Assembly (NCBI GenBank): GCA_047974845.1
Contig: JBKECQ010000004.1
Coordinates: 1-23,302, forward strand
Reading direction: 5' to 3'
Source of the DNA: Aminipila sp047974845
Lineage (GTDB): Bacteria; Bacillota; Clostridia; Peptostreptococcales; Anaerovoracaceae
DNA length: 23,302 bases
Shown: positions 22,519 to 23,302 of the stretch, in pieces
Layout: every line of letters begins with the position of its first letter
Position numbering within the stretch: position 1 is the stretch's first letter
The notes under the pieces: model-generated
The model's input: only the letters and a program-made list of their open reading frames with translations
Databases searched by the model: none
What the model was told of the DNA's origin: nothing
Position numbers and translations under genes: made by a program

Positions 22519-22637
22519 TCAGATTGCGAACCAGTAAATTTATCTACTTCTTGTAGTAATTTAATCAGTTGGTTCGCTTTTTCTATTGCTATATCAAGTT
22601 CTTCGGTATTTACTTTAATCTTAATCTCGTTATCCAT
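22515..22637 (-). CDS. Short phage protein, 40 residues
   Basis: The frame ATG at 22635-22637 to TAG at 22515-22517 encodes MDNEIKIKVNTEELDIAIEK then ANQLIKLLQEVDKFTGSQSD. GAAAGGATTAG precedes the ATG. The 'KVNTEELDxAIEKxNxLxxLLxE' text is a recurrent tiny protein in Firmicute phages. It is predicted to form a coiled-coil; its role is unknown. It converges on the 107-residue gene with a 4-base overlap of stop codons. Confidence 0.75.
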   Translation of the reverse strand: MDNEIKIKVNTEELDIAIEKANQLIKLLQEVDKFTGSQSD

Positions 22638-22773
22638 TTTATCTAATCCTTTCTGCTTTTCAGCTAATACTTCCAATCCAGTTTCCCCAGTTAATTAAAT
22701 ATTAAGCATAATTAATTATTTAAATTAACAAAACATATATTTACGAACTTAATCAAACTCTGAGCAACCAATA

Positions 22774-22971
22774 TTATTCAACTTCTTCTGGCGGAACATA
22801 GCTTGGATTATTTATCCAGTTTAAACCAGTCCATTTTTTATGTCCTACCAATGTTTCGTCATATCCCGATATAGGTATATATTTTAAACGATTATATTTT
22901 ACATAAGTATCTAATAAACCAATACAAGTTCCATCATCTGATATAATTGCATAGTAATATCTTTTATCCAC
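22774..22971 (-). CDS. Small phage protein near the tail genes
   Basis: This encodes 65 residues from a GTG at 22969-22971, chosen because GGAGGTG lies 8 bases before it. The sequence begins VDKRYYYAIISDDGTCIGLL and continues with GHKKWTGLNWINNPSYVPPEEVE. Aromatic- and proline-rich small proteins like this are found at the end of phage tail-fibre modules. It follows the truncated structural gene by about 18 bases, as in an operon. No function can be given. Confidence 0.7.
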   Translation of the reverse strand: MDKRYYYAIISDDGTCIGLLDTYVKYNRLKYIPISGYDETLVGHKKWTGLNWINNPSYVPPEEVE

Positions 22972-22988
22972 GATATAATCACCTCCAG

Positions 22989-23209
22989 TTATTCTATAGC
23001 CCACCAACACACAGAACTACCTACACTATAAGATGGACTGTTAATTGTAAGTTGTTTGGTTACTTCGTCCCAATATGCAGTTATCTGATATATACTTCCC
23101 GTAGTTTGAAATATGCGTCCATATTCAGAAATAAAATCAAAATAAAAATAGCGTTGTCCTGAAGCATTAACAAACCCTGAAATAAATTTCGTACTATATA
23201 AGAGTAGAG
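22989..23209 (-). pseudogene. C-terminal remnant of a phage tail/structural protein
   Basis: A minus-strand frame ending with TAA (22989-22991) encodes about 73 codons, including KFISGFVNASGQRYFYFDFI, SEYGRIFQTTGSIYQITAYW and DEVTKQLTINSPSYSVGSSV ending CWWAIE. The composition (aromatic, Ser/Thr/Gly-rich, beta-like) is that of a phage tail-fibre end. There is no start codon with a ribosome binding site; the frame meets a stop just upstream, at the hairpin at 23200-23235. I infer that the 5' part was deleted. Confidence 0.6.
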
Positions 23210-23235
23210 ATTAAAACCTCTATTCTTATTTTTTT
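23200..23235 (+). terminator. Hairpin with T-run at the prophage remnant edge
   Basis: The arms 23200-23209 and 23218-23227 (AAGAGTAGAG with CTCTATTCTT, one G-U pair) and a run of seven T on the plus strand (23229-23235) form a standard terminator. No plus-strand gene precedes it here, so it seems to have been brought in by rearrangement. Confidence 0.65.
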
Positions 23236-23256
23236 GTTATGATGAGTTTGATTGGT

Positions 23257-23302
23257 TAACGTTCTAAATTTGGGACTGGCTCCCGTAACTAAAAGTGTTA
23301 AC
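23257..23302. repeat. Imperfect inverted repeat bounded by GTTAAC, possible mobile-element end
   Basis: GTTAAC near 23257 and GTTAAC at 23297-23302 bound a sequence containing GGGACTGGCTCCCGTAAC. The arms pair imperfectly with G-U pairs. It resembles small REP-like or insertion-sequence-end hairpins. The window ends here, so it cannot be followed. Confidence 0.35.

Noticed and set aside
22947..23162. 71-codon plus-strand open frame
   Set aside because: It is antisense to the phage tail remnant and has no ribosome binding site; the minus-strand frame has the more protein-like sequence.
19566..23302. tRNA gene as the phage integration target
   Set aside because: I saw no tRNA-like cloverleaf or CCA-ended gene near the integrase; the rhs gene is the better candidate target.

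Overview
The window is AT-rich DNA with strong GGAGG-type ribosome binding sites, a cobalamin riboswitch, a clostridial-style Rhs/YD-repeat toxin and Firmicute-type prophage genes. This points to a low-GC Bacillota, most likely class Clostridia. The species cannot be named from the sequence. It reads as a mosaic accessory region in which several gene pieces have been cut off at junctions.

Region 1 (1-5900) starts with two small minus-strand genes. One is a signal-anchor protein cut by the window edge; the other is a small soluble helical protein. They are followed by a plus-strand operon that looks like an unusual restriction-modification island: a small helix-turn-helix protein, a C5 cytosine methyltransferase, a DUF3883/NO VEIN-type nuclease candidate, a second C5 methyltransferase, and a TIGR04141/DUF6119 'sporadically distributed' protein. 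The genes overlap or are closely spaced, there is one clear promoter, and a 16-bp perfect stem-loop closes the operon.

Region 2 (5900-12030, minus strand) holds a C-terminally truncated EamA-type permease, then a complete five-gene peptide/nickel-type ABC importer (lipoprotein, two permeases, two ATPases). A cobalamin riboswitch lies in its leader, which suggests that the importer brings in cobalt or a corrinoid.

Region 3 (12330-14660) is metal-related: a PadR repressor divergent from a FetA/FetB-like putative iron exporter pair, with two palindromes between them. It is followed by a decayed DtxR-family (iron or manganese) repressor carrying in-frame stops.

Region 4 (14660-19500, minus strand) is an Rhs toxin locus: a 1216-codon Rhs/YD-repeat protein whose 5' end is missing, a downstream polytopic membrane protein that is a candidate immunity factor, and a short duplicated rhs fragment that abuts the dtxR remnant.

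Region 5 (19500-23302) is a reduced prophage: tyrosine integrase, small Cro-type regulator, holin-like protein, amidase endolysin with a probable internal translation start, small phage proteins, and the tail end of a truncated structural gene. The integrase and its terminator sit directly at the cut 5' end of the rhs gene, so an integration event probably truncated rhs.
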